DNA from: Paenacidovorax caeni | GTDB taxonomy: Bacteria; Pseudomonadota; Gammaproteobacteria; Burkholderiales; Burkholderiaceae_C | DNA length: 49,535 nt | Assembly: GCF_001298675.1 (NCBI RefSeq) | Contig: NZ_CYIG01000026.1 | Coordinates: forward strand, 1 to 49,535 | Direction: 5' to 3' | In this document: positions 8,264 to 15,277 of the stretch, piece after piece | Layout: each line of letters starts with the position of its first letter | How positions within the stretch are numbered: the stretch's first letter is position 1 | Notes under the pieces: generated by a model | Databases searched by the model: none | Seen by the model: only the letters and a program-made list of their open reading frames with translations | Told to the model about the DNA's origin: nothing | Made by a program: the position numbers and the translations under genes

Positions 8264-9163
8264 TTATTCCTTAGTCGCCCCCTGCCCCAACTCCGCCGCC
8301 AGGAACTCGATCCACACCCGCATGCGCTGCGGCAGGTAGCGGCTACTGGGCAGCACCGCATAGATGCCTAGCGGCGGCCGTGCATAGTCCTCTAGCAGCG
8401 GCACCAACGTGCCGCGCTCGATATACCCGGCCACGATGAAATCGGGCTGAACCGTGATGCCCATGCCCTGGTGCGCGGCTTCCACCAGGGCATCGCCGTT
8501 GTTGGCCTGCATGCGAAAAGGCACATAAACGCTGTACGGCTTGCCCTCCACCCAGAATTCCAGTGGGCGGTTGCTCGCCTTGGCCGTGTAGCCCAGGGCC
8601 AGGTGCGTTACCAGTTCATCAGGGTGGCGTGGGTGGCCGTACTGCTGCAGGTAGCCGGGCGAGGCCACCGCGATCAGCCGGGTTTCGCCCAGTTTGCGCG
8701 CCACGATGCCGGGGTCAAGCCGCGGGCTGATGCGGATCGACATGTCTATGCCTTCGTCGATCAGGTTCTGCTGCCGATCATTGAAGTCCAGCGACAAGGC
8801 GATTTCCGGGTAACTCTGCAGGAAGCGCGGCAGCACCGGGGCGATGCGCTTGAGGCCAAAGCTCAGAGGCAGGGCGATGCGCAGATTGCCGCGCGGTGTC
8901 AGGCGCGCCTCCATCACGTCGGCCTCGGCACTCTCCACCAGGTCCAGGATGGTGCGGCACTTGTCCAGGTAATCGACACCGGCGCTGGTCAGGGTCAACT
9001 TGCGCGTGGTGCGCACGATGAGCTTCACGCCCAGGTGCTCCTCCAGGGCTGCGATCTGCCGCGTGACCACGGAGCGCGCGACGCCCAATTGGTTCGCCGC
9101 TGCGGCAAAGCTGCCGAGGTCCGCCACGCGAACGAAAAGCGTCATCGCTTCGAGCCGGTTCAT
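8264..9163 (-). CDS. LysR-family transcriptional regulator
   Basis: A 299-residue LysR-type protein. The N-terminal winged helix-turn-helix is clear (MNRLEAMTLFVRVADLGSFA, then VARSVVTRQIAALEEHLGVKL), followed by the periplasmic-binding-like effector domain (IALPLSFGLKRIAPVLPRFL). The ATG at 9163 is chosen because it opens the standard LysR N-terminus. It is divergent from the cytochrome b561-YceI-YceI operon, with about 115 bases between starts, and probably regulates it. This subgroup (CrgA/AaeR-like) often responds to small aromatic or electrophilic compounds. The effector here is unknown. Confidence 0.9.
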   Translation of the reverse strand: MNRLEAMTLFVRVADLGSFAAAANQLGVARSVVTRQIAALEEHLGVKLIVRTTRKLTLTSAGVDYLDKCRTILDLVESAEADVMEARLTPRGNLRIALPLSFGLKRIAPVLPRFLQSYPEIALSLDFNDRQQNLIDEGIDMSIRISPRLDPGIVARKLGETRLIAVASPGYLQQYGHPRHPDELVTHLALGYTAKASNRPLEFWVEGKPYSVYVPFRMQANNGDALVEAAHQGMGITVQPDFIVAGYIERGTLVPLLEDYARPPLGIYAVLPSSRYLPQRMRVWIEFLAAELGQGATKE

Positions 9164-9279
9164 TGTTGCTAAATTGGCAATAAAGATTTCTGGATTGTCC
9201 CCTATTTCGGCACAAAGCATCCGCCTACAGTTCACCCATCGGCAAGACGCCTGCATGTCTGTTGCCAAGGACAACCCCT

Positions 9280-9813
9280 ATGACCACGCACTACACCACC
9301 ACCGCAAAGGCCTTGCACTGGAGCATCGCCGTCCTGATTCTCGGCCTGCTTGGGCTGGGCTTCTACATGACGGGCCTGCCCCTTTCGCCCCGCAAATTGC
9401 AGCTGTACTCGTGGCACAAATGGGCAGGCGTGAGCGTCTTCCTGCTGGCCGTCGTGCGCCTGGCCTGGCGCGCCACGCACCGCCCGCCGGCACTGCCGCA
9501 GCACATGGGCCCACTGGAGCGCCTGGCGGCGCATGCAGGCCACCACCTGCTGTACGTGCTGATGTTCGCCATTCCGCTGTCGGGCTGGCTCATGAGTTCG
9601 GCCAAGGGCTTCCAGACGGTGTGGTTCGGCGTGCTGCCGCTTCCTGACCTGCTGGGCAAGGACAAGGCGCTGGGCGACCTGCTGCAGACCGTGCACATGG
9701 GCCTGAACTTCACCCTAGTGGCCGTGCTGCTGGCCCACGTTGGCGCGGCACTCAAGCACCACTTTATTGACAAGGACGACGTGCTCACCCGCATGCTGGC
9801 CCGCCGCACCTGA
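9280..9813 (+). CDS. Cytochrome b561 family di-haem membrane protein
   Basis: A 177-residue integral membrane protein with four hydrophobic helices. Conserved histidines for haem b are present in ALHWSIAV, YSWHKWAG, AGHHLLYVL and LLAHVGAALKHHF. Members of the prokaryotic b561 family move electrons between quinol and periplasmic or membrane acceptors. The ATG at 9280 is preferred over a TTG at 9262 because it starts the typical MTTHYTTTAKALHW segment and follows AAGGA. It is the first gene of an operon with two yceI genes. A b561-YceI pairing is common and sometimes occurs as a fusion, suggesting a role linked to quinone or lipid handling under oxidative conditions. Confidence 0.92.
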   Translation: MTTHYTTTAKALHWSIAVLILGLLGLGFYMTGLPLSPRKLQLYSWHKWAGVSVFLLAVVRLAWRATHRPPALPQHMGPLERLAAHAGHHLLYVLMFAIPLSGWLMSSAKGFQTVWFGVLPLPDLLGKDKALGDLLQTVHMGLNFTLVAVLLAHVGAALKHHFIDKDDVLTRMLARRT

Positions 9814-9846
9814 CTCCTCCGTTTTCCCTTGAAAGGATCGTTCACC

Positions 9847-10404
9847 ATGCAACGCACCGCAATCGCCCTGCTTTCCGCCTTCTCGCTGGCAACCGCCGCG
9901 CACGCCGTGGAATACACCCAGGTTCAACCCGACAAGAGCCAGATCACCTTCGCCTACCAGCAGATGGGCGTGGCCATGCAAGGCGCGTTCAAGAAGTTTT
10001 CCGGCCAGCTGCGCTTCGACCCGGCCGCCCCCGCAGCCGCCAAGAGCACCATCGAGGTGGAATTGGCCAGCGTGGACACAGGCAGCAGCGAAGGTGACAC
10101 CGAAGTCGCCACCAAAACCTGGTTCGACACCAAAGCCTTCCCACGGGCACGCTTCGAGTCCGGCAGCGTCAAGGCGCTGGGCGGGAACAAGTACGAAGTC
10201 GCCGGCAAGCTCACCATCAAGGGCAAGACCGTCGACGTCGTGGTGCCGGCCACCTTTGCCGCCCAGGGCAAGACCGGCGTGTTCGAAGGCCGCCTGACCA
10301 TCCGCCGGGGCGACTTCTCCATCGGCGACGGCGCCTGGAAGGCCTTCGACATCGTTGCTAACGACGTGGTGATCCAGTTCCGCCTTACCGCAGCGGCGCA
10401 GTAA
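9847..10404 (+). CDS. Periplasmic YceI-family lipocalin-like protein (first of two)
   Basis: A 185-residue protein with a signal peptide (MQRTAIALLSAFSLATAAHA, likely cleaved after AHA) and a YceI beta-barrel domain. YceI proteins bind isoprenoid or amphipathic ligands such as polyprenyl chains of quinones in the periplasm. The start is ATG 9847, with GAAAGGAT upstream. It lies 33 bases after cytochrome b561 and 74 bases before a second yceI. The two YceI proteins are clearly diverged from each other, so this is not a recent duplication. Confidence 0.9.
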   Translation: MQRTAIALLSAFSLATAAHAVEYTQVQPDKSQITFAYQQMGVAMQGAFKKFSGQLRFDPAAPAAAKSTIEVELASVDTGSSEGDTEVATKTWFDTKAFPRARFESGSVKALGGNKYEVAGKLTIKGKTVDVVVPATFAAQGKTGVFEGRLTIRRGDFSIGDGAWKAFDIVANDVVIQFRLTAAAQ

Positions 10405-10478
10405 GCCTTTTAGGCACGCTCTTTGCGCCTCCGTTTCTCCCCTTCCCTTTTCCCCTCCATCCTGAAAGGACCTTTGCC

Positions 10479-11057
10479 ATGAACCGTATCGCCAAACTCT
10501 CCGCTGCCCTGCTCGTCAGCTTTGCCGCTGCCTCCCCTGCCCTGGCTGCGCCCGAGGTCTACAACGTGGAAGGCACGCACACCTTCCCGCGTTTTTCGTA
10601 CAGCCACTTCGGCCTGTCCACCCAGCTGTCCAAGTTCGACAAGACCACCGGCACCGTCACGCTGGACAAGGTCGCCAAGACCGGCGCCGTGGACATCACC
10701 ATCGACATGACCTCGGTCAACACGGGCTTTGACGTGTTCAACGGCCACATCCAGGGTGAAGACTTCCTTGACACCGCCAAGTACCCCACCGCCACGTTCA
10801 AGTCGACCAAGGTGACCTTCGAGGGCGACAAGCCCGTGGCGATCGACGGCAACCTGACCATCAAGGGCGTGACCAAGCCCGTGACGCTGAAGGTGACGCA
10901 TTTCGTGAACATGCCCCACCCCATGCTGAAGAAGGATGCCATTGGCGCCAATGCCACCACCACCATCAAGCGCACCGAGTTCAACGCTGGCAAGTACGCG
11001 CCGAACGTGGGTGACGAAGTGACGATCACCGTTTCGCTCGAAGCAATCAAGAACTGA
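10479..11057 (+). CDS. yceI: Periplasmic YceI-family lipocalin-like protein (second of two)
   Basis: A 192-residue protein with a signal peptide (cleavage likely after ALAA, before PEVYNVEGTHT) and a full YceI domain. Features include FSYSHFGLSTQLSKF, DMTSVNTG, FLDTAKYPTATFKS and the NLTIKGVTKPV turn. It is the closer match to classical E. coli YceI. AAAGGACC precedes the ATG. It is third in the b561-yceI-yceI operon and is followed 35 bases later by a pirin gene that may be co-transcribed. A role in binding quinone-like or other isoprenoid ligands is inferred from the family. Confidence 0.93.
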   Translation: MNRIAKLSAALLVSFAAASPALAAPEVYNVEGTHTFPRFSYSHFGLSTQLSKFDKTTGTVTLDKVAKTGAVDITIDMTSVNTGFDVFNGHIQGEDFLDTAKYPTATFKSTKVTFEGDKPVAIDGNLTIKGVTKPVTLKVTHFVNMPHPMLKKDAIGANATTTIKRTEFNAGKYAPNVGDEVTITVSLEAIKN

Positions 11058-11092
11058 ACGTAGCGCCCCAGCGGCGCCCCGAGGACAAGGAC

Positions 11093-11812
11093 ATGATGGA
11101 ACTCCGCTCCGCCGCGCAGCGCGGCATCGCCAACCTGGGCTGGCTGCACTCACAGCACAGCTTTTCCTTCGGCAGCTACTACGATCCGCAGCACCAGGGG
11201 TTTTCTGACCTGCTGGTGATCAACGAGGATCGGGTGCAGCCCGGCCGGGGGTTTGACCCGCACGGCCACCGCGACATGGAGATCTTTTCCTACGTCCTCG
11301 ACGGTGCCCTGGAGCACAAGGACTCCATGGGCACCGGCTCGGTCATCCAGCCGGGCGATGTGCAGATGATGAGTGCCGGTAGCGGCGTGCGCCACAGCGA
11401 GTACAACGCCTCCCGCCAGGCGCCGGTGCATTTCCTGCAGATCTGGATCGTGCCCGACCGCAAGGGCGTGGCGCCGCGCTACCAGCAGCGCCACTTCAGC
11501 GCCGAGGAAAAACGTGGCCGCCTGCGCGCCATCATCACCCCTGACGGGGCCGACGGTTCGCTGTCGGTCTACCAGGATGCGCGCGTCTACGCCGGGCTGT
11601 TCGACGGCGCCGAGCAGCAGCGCTTTGTGTTGCCGGAAAACCGTTTTGCCTACGTGCATGTGGCACGCGGTACGCTGCACATCAATGGCCAGCGCCTGGT
11701 GGCCGGCGATGCCGTCAAGCTGCGGCAGGTGCGCGAGGTGGAATTTTCCCAGGGCGAGCAGGCCGAGGTGCTGCTGTTCGACCTGCGCCCAAACGAAACG
11801 CCGCGCTACTGA
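11093..11812 (+). CDS. Pirin family cupin protein (YhhW-like)
   Basis: A 239-residue bicupin of the pirin family. The metal-site region is visible as GFDPHGHRDMEIFSYVLDGA, with histidines and glutamate placed as in YhhW, and GSGVRHSEYN follows. YhhW-type pirins can show quercetinase activity, and others act as redox-sensing partners; the true substrate here is unknown. The full N-terminal motif (LGWLHSQHSFSFGSYY) is typical. It is probably read through from the yceI operon. The stop codon lies inside a strong hairpin shared with the convergent OmpA-like gene. Confidence 0.92.
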   Translation: MMELRSAAQRGIANLGWLHSQHSFSFGSYYDPQHQGFSDLLVINEDRVQPGRGFDPHGHRDMEIFSYVLDGALEHKDSMGTGSVIQPGDVQMMSAGSGVRHSEYNASRQAPVHFLQIWIVPDRKGVAPRYQQRHFSAEEKRGRLRAIITPDGADGSLSVYQDARVYAGLFDGAEQQRFVLPENRFAYVHVARGTLHINGQRLVAGDAVKLRQVREVEFSQGEQAEVLLFDLRPNETPRY

Positions 11813-11827
11813 AAGCAGCGCGGCGTT
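11797..11827. terminator. Hairpin spanning the pirin stop codon, between convergent genes
   Basis: AACGCCGCGCT (11797-11807) pairs exactly with AGCGCGGCGTT (11817-11827) across a nine-base loop that contains part of the stop region. No clear T-run follows, so it is a structural barrier or a weak bidirectional terminator. Confidence 0.5.
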
Positions 11828-11851
11828 GTCGGGGGAGAGAAAGACCGGGAA

Positions 11852-12373
11852 TCAGGGCGCCAGCGTCACTTCCACGCGGCGCGCCTCGGCATCGCTGCCA
11901 TCGGCCAGGGTCTGCTCGGGCTTCTTCAGCTCAATGCCCTCTTCGGTGATGCCCAGGGAAAGAAGTGCATCGCGCACGGCAAAGGCGCGCTGCTTGGCCA
12001 ATTCTTGGTTCACGGCCAGGTCCCCCGTGGCGTCGTGAAAACCCGACACCACGGCCTTCTTGCCTTGCAACACGCCCTTGATGACGTCTGCCAGGGCTTG
12101 CTTGGCACCCGTAGCCAGATCGGCCTTGCCAACGGCGAAATAGAACTTGACCACGCCGCCCTCGACCACCACGGAGGCCTCTTCCACCACGGCCACCCCG
12201 GGCGCAGCCGCCTCGACGGCCTGCACCACACCGGCCTTGGGCGCCGTCGGCGCATGGGCAATACCACGCTTGAACACCACGACCCCCACCACGGTGGCAA
12301 CCACCAGCGCTATCAGGGCAAACAGGAACCCGAGGGCAAAACGCTGTTGGCTATCGTCGTCGGAACTGGACAT
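11852..12373 (-). CDS. Inner-membrane anchored OmpA-like peptidoglycan-binding protein
   Basis: A 173-residue protein. After a short polar N-terminus (MSSSDDDSQQ) comes one transmembrane helix (FALGFLFALIALVVATVVGVV), then an alanine/valine-rich linker, then an OmpA-like domain from about residue 80. The domain keeps the FYFAVGKADL start, SGFHDATGD, a NQELAKQRAFAVRDAL helix and the RRVEV end with an arginine suited to peptidoglycan contact. It probably tethers the inner membrane to the cell wall. The ATG at 12373 is chosen over longer frames. It is transcribed alone, divergent from chaC and convergent with pirin. Confidence 0.85.
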   Translation of the reverse strand: MSSSDDDSQQRFALGFLFALIALVVATVVGVVVFKRGIAHAPTAPKAGVVQAVEAAAPGVAVVEEASVVVEGGVVKFYFAVGKADLATGAKQALADVIKGVLQGKKAVVSGFHDATGDLAVNQELAKQRAFAVRDALLSLGITEEGIELKKPEQTLADGSDAEARRVEVTLAP

Positions 12374-12438
12374 TTTTGAAACTCCGTAAGGTGAATAATG
12401 AGGGCGTTGGACAAAACCCGTCATTGTAGAGTGAAGCC

Positions 12439-13056
12439 ATGACCACCTCGCCCGCGCCGCTGCGCGATCCTGCCCCGATGCTCGCGCGCACCATGGCCGA
12501 GTGGGGAGGACAGCAGGACCTATGGGTTTTTGGCTACGGGTCGCTGATCTGGCGCCCCGAGTTTCCTTTTGTCGAACGGCATCCGGCGCGCGTGCACGGC
12601 TGGCACCGCGCGCTCAAGATGTGGAGCCGCGTCAACCGTGGCACGCCCGAGTGCCCTGGCCTGGTGCTGGCCTTGCTGCCTGGCGGCAGTTGCCAAGGCA
12701 TGGCGTTTCGCATCGACCGCGCGCAGGTGGCGCGCATCCTGCCGCCTCTATGGCAGCGCGAAATGGTGCTGGGCGTGTACGACCCGCGCTGGCTGCCCTG
12801 CCGCATCACGGCCTCTGGCGCGACGCAGGGCACGGTGCGCGCGCTGGCTTTCACGCTCTCGCGCCGCAGCCCGAGCCACACCGGCGAGCTCACCGAGGCC
12901 CAGTACCGTCACATCTTCGCCCAGGCGCGCGGCATCTACGGCAGCACGCACGACTACGCCCGCGCCACCTACGACGAACTGCGCCGCCTGGGCATCCATG
13001 ACCGTGCGCTCGGCCGCCTGCTGGCTTACGCCGCTGCGGACGGCGCGGCACAATGA
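12439..13056 (+). CDS. chaC: ChaC-type gamma-glutamylcyclotransferase
   Basis: A 205-residue ChaC-family enzyme expected to cleave glutathione to 5-oxoproline and cysteinyl-glycine in the cytosol. The substrate-binding loop [13 protein letters not shown] is canonical, and the catalytic glutamate is in [11 protein letters not shown]. The length is usual for the bacterial family. The gene directly precedes pdxH with a four-base gap, so the two are likely co-transcribed. A functional link between the two is not established. Confidence 0.92.
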   Translation: MTTSPAPLRDPAPMLARTMAEWGGQQDLWVFGYGSLIWRPEFPFVERHPARVHGWHRALKMWSRVNRGTPECPGLVLALLPGGSCQGMAFRIDRAQVARILPPLWQREMVLGVYDPRWLPCRITASGATQGTVRALAFTLSRRSPSHTGELTEAQYRHIFAQARGIYGSTHDYARATYDELRRLGIHDRALGRLLAYAAADGAAQ

Positions 13057-13060
13057 GCGC

Positions 13061-13708
13061 ATGAACGCAACGCACTCCTCCATCGCCGACCTGCGCAAGA
13101 GTTACGAGCGCGCGGAACTGAGCGAAGACGCCTCGCACGCCGACCCACTGCAACAATTCGACCAATGGCTGCACGAAGCCCTGGCGGCCCAGGTGCCCGA
13201 ACCCAATGCCATGACCGTGGCCACCGTGGACGGCAGCTTGCGCCCCAGCACGCGCGTCGTGCTCATCAAGGGCTACGACGCGCGCGGCATCGTCTGGTAC
13301 ACCAATTACGACAGCCGCAAGGGCCGCGAGCTGGCCGGGAACCCCTTCGCGGCACTGCAGTTCCATTGGGTTGAACTTGAGCGCGTGGTGCGTATCGAGG
13401 GCCGCGTGGAAAAGGTGGACGCCGCTGACAGCGACGCCTACTACGCCAGTCGCCCGCTGGACTCGCGCATCGGCGCCTGGGCCAGCCCGCAGAGCCAGGT
13501 CATTCCTGGCCGCAGCGTGCTGGTGGCCAACGCCGCCAAGTATGGCGCGCAGTTCCTGCTGCAACCGCCGCGCCCGCCGCACTGGGGCGGCTACCGGCTG
13601 GTGCCCGACCGCTGGGAGTTCTGGCAAGGCCGCAAAAGCCGCCTGCACGACCGGCTGCGCTACCGCCTGGAAGGCGGCGCGTGGCTGCGCGAGCGCCTGG
13701 CGCCTTGA
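13061..13708 (+). CDS. pdxH: Pyridoxamine 5'-phosphate oxidase
   Basis: A 215-residue FMN-dependent oxidase that converts pyridoxine or pyridoxamine 5'-phosphate to pyridoxal 5'-phosphate. Signature segments are all present: N-terminal [15 protein letters not shown]-binding [48 protein letters not shown] and the C-terminal [14 protein letters not shown]. The ATG at 13061 follows chaC by four bases. The 3' end converges with an AEC transporter gene; a family A repeat fills the gap. Confidence 0.97.
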   Translation: MNATHSSIADLRKSYERAELSEDASHADPLQQFDQWLHEALAAQVPEPNAMTVATVDGSLRPSTRVVLIKGYDARGIVWYTNYDSRKGRELAGNPFAALQFHWVELERVVRIEGRVEKVDAADSDAYYASRPLDSRIGAWASPQSQVIPGRSVLVANAAKYGAQFLLQPPRPPHWGGYRLVPDRWEFWQGRKSRLHDRLRYRLEGGAWLRERLAP

Positions 13709-13732
13709 AGCGCCTTGCAACGCATGAAAAAT

Positions 13733-13782
13733 GGCTCTAGCCCTTTACCAGAAAGCGCTGGCAGCTATTGAAAGCAGAGCAT
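13733..13782. repeat. Family A palindromic repeat, copy 2
   Basis: Core GCTCTAGCCCTTTACCAGAA followed by AGCGCTGGCAGCTATTG, an imperfect palindrome matching copy 1. It occupies the gap between convergent pdxH and the AEC transporter. Confidence 0.8.
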
Positions 13783-14736
13783 TCAGACCAGAAACCGTTG
13801 TGCCAACGCGAGCATCAGCGGTACCGTGAGCAGCGCCAGCGCCGTAGACACGGCGATGCTGGCCGACACCTCCTGCTGCAGCACGCCATAGCGCTGCGTG
13901 AACAGGAACACGTTGGCCCCCACCGGCAGCGAAGCGGCCATGAACATCACCGCCACGGGCAGGCCTGAAAGGCCGAACATCCAGGCCAGCGCGGCGAGCA
14001 GCAGCGGGTGCAGCACCGTTTTGGCCAGGGCAATGCCCCAGGCACTGCGCAGGTGCTGGCCCACGGGGGTGTAGGCCAAGGTCACGCCCACCAGCAGCAG
14101 CGCCATGGGGCCGAGCGCTTGCCCCAGCACCTGCAGCGAGTGATCGACCACACCGGGCAACTTCAGCCCGGTCTGCGCGAACAGCAGCCCGGCCAGGATG
14201 GGCAGCGGCACCGGGTGCAGGATGCCGCTGCGCACCGCCTGCAGCACCGTGTGCAGCATGGGGCGCGGCGCGCTCTGGCCGGACTTCTGGCGCTCATGCG
14301 CCTCGGCCAGCTCGAAGACGATGGTGACGACCGTCAGCAAGATCAGCGAGTGCAATGAAATCAGCGTGATCAGCGTCACCAGCCCTTCCTTGCCATACAC
14401 CAGCCCGACCAGGGGCACGCCGATCATCAGCGTGTTGCTGAACATGTGCGCCAGCCCGCGCGCCGCCGCGCGCGTGGAAAAGCCCGACGCCACCATGGTC
14501 GCTGCGAACATCAGTCCTGCCGCCAGGAAGTACAGCGCCACGGGGCGGAAGTTCAGCTCCTGGATACGCACCGCACCCATGGTGCGAAACAGCAGCGCGG
14601 GGGTGAGTACCAGAAAAACGAGGTTCGAGAAGTCAGGAATCGCCGCGGCACGCACCCAGCCCATGCGCGCTGCGAAGAAGCCAATGCCGATGCACAGGAT
14701 GACCGGAATGAGAGAGGAGAAGACGGGGGAATCCAC
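13783..14736 (-). CDS. AEC-family (auxin efflux carrier-like) permease
   Basis: A 317-residue integral membrane protein with about ten hydrophobic helices in two halves, typical of AEC family transporters. Characteristic parts include FLVLTPALLFRTMG near the N-terminus, NTLMIGVPLVGLVYGKEG in the middle and a second-half GMALL-type core (LGPMALLLVGVTLAYTPVG) with SLPVGANVFLFTQRYGV near the C-terminus. Such carriers export small organic anions or malonate-like acids; the substrate cannot be told. It is monocistronic and convergent with pdxH. Confidence 0.9.
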   Translation of the reverse strand: MDSPVFSSLIPVILCIGIGFFAARMGWVRAAAIPDFSNLVFLVLTPALLFRTMGAVRIQELNFRPVALYFLAAGLMFAATMVASGFSTRAAARGLAHMFSNTLMIGVPLVGLVYGKEGLVTLITLISLHSLILLTVVTIVFELAEAHERQKSGQSAPRPMLHTVLQAVRSGILHPVPLPILAGLLFAQTGLKLPGVVDHSLQVLGQALGPMALLLVGVTLAYTPVGQHLRSAWGIALAKTVLHPLLLAALAWMFGLSGLPVAVMFMAASLPVGANVFLFTQRYGVLQQEVSASIAVSTALALLTVPLMLALAQRFLV

Positions 14737-14897
14737 GAAAGCACAAGCACGGCCGCTGAAGCCGACAGGTAAACGGGCATTATCCGCCGGGTGGCGTTGC
14801 GCGTAGCGCTCGCACGGCAGTCTCCGCGTAGCGCCAAGGAACTCCGAAAAGCATAGCGCCTCGCGCTTTCTGGATAAGCCCTGGCATCACTTTTCGT

Positions 14898-15224
14898 TCA
14901 CATCGCCGCCAGGCCCTCTGCCCTGCTGGTGCGACGTGCCAAGAGGCAGGCGACTTCTTGGGCCGCAGCCTCCAGCACCTGCCGTTTTTCGAATGGCGTG
15001 GTCAACAGCACCGCATTGTTGTTGTCGGAGGAGACGCACCGCTGAATTCGCGCGGGCTTGCCTTGCGCGTCATAAAGCACGCGCAGCACGCGCGTGCTGC
15101 GGCCCGGATGCCAGTCCACCCGTTGGTAAAAATAGGTTCTTGCAATGCCGTTGTCAGCGGGCTCCGGCACCAGGCCTGCCGGGCCCGTCAGCAATGCATG
15201 AAGTTCAATGGCATTCATCCGCAT
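14898..15224 (-). CDS. Hypothetical protein downstream of the ZnuD-like receptor
   Basis: A 108-residue soluble-looking protein with no signal peptide, membrane helix or domain that I recognise. The sequence MRMNAIELHALLTGPAGLVP is followed by a mixed alpha/beta-like pattern (YFYQRVDWHPGRSTRVLRVLYDA) and an alanine-rich helix. ATG 15224 or 15218 is preferred over GTG 15251, because the latter sits inside a strong hairpin. It follows the TonB receptor on the same strand by about 53 bases and may be co-transcribed at reduced level. Confidence 0.6.
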   Translation of the reverse strand: MRMNAIELHALLTGPAGLVPEPADNGIARTYFYQRVDWHPGRSTRVLRVLYDAQGKPARIQRCVSSDNNNAVLLTTPFEKRQVLEAAAQEVACLLARRTSRAEGLAAM

Positions 15225-15235
15225 GGGCCCCCATG

Positions 15236-15267
15236 TCCCCACCAGGCGCACGGGTGCCTGGTGGGGA
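15236..15267. terminator. Intercistronic hairpin after the ZnuD-like receptor gene
   Basis: TCCCCACCAGGC (15236-15247) pairs exactly with GCCTGGTGGGGA (15256-15267) around an eight-base loop. There is no T-run on either side, so it is more likely an mRNA-stability or attenuating hairpin between the receptor and the hypothetical gene than a complete terminator. Confidence 0.5.
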
Positions 15268-15277
15268 GATCATGGCA

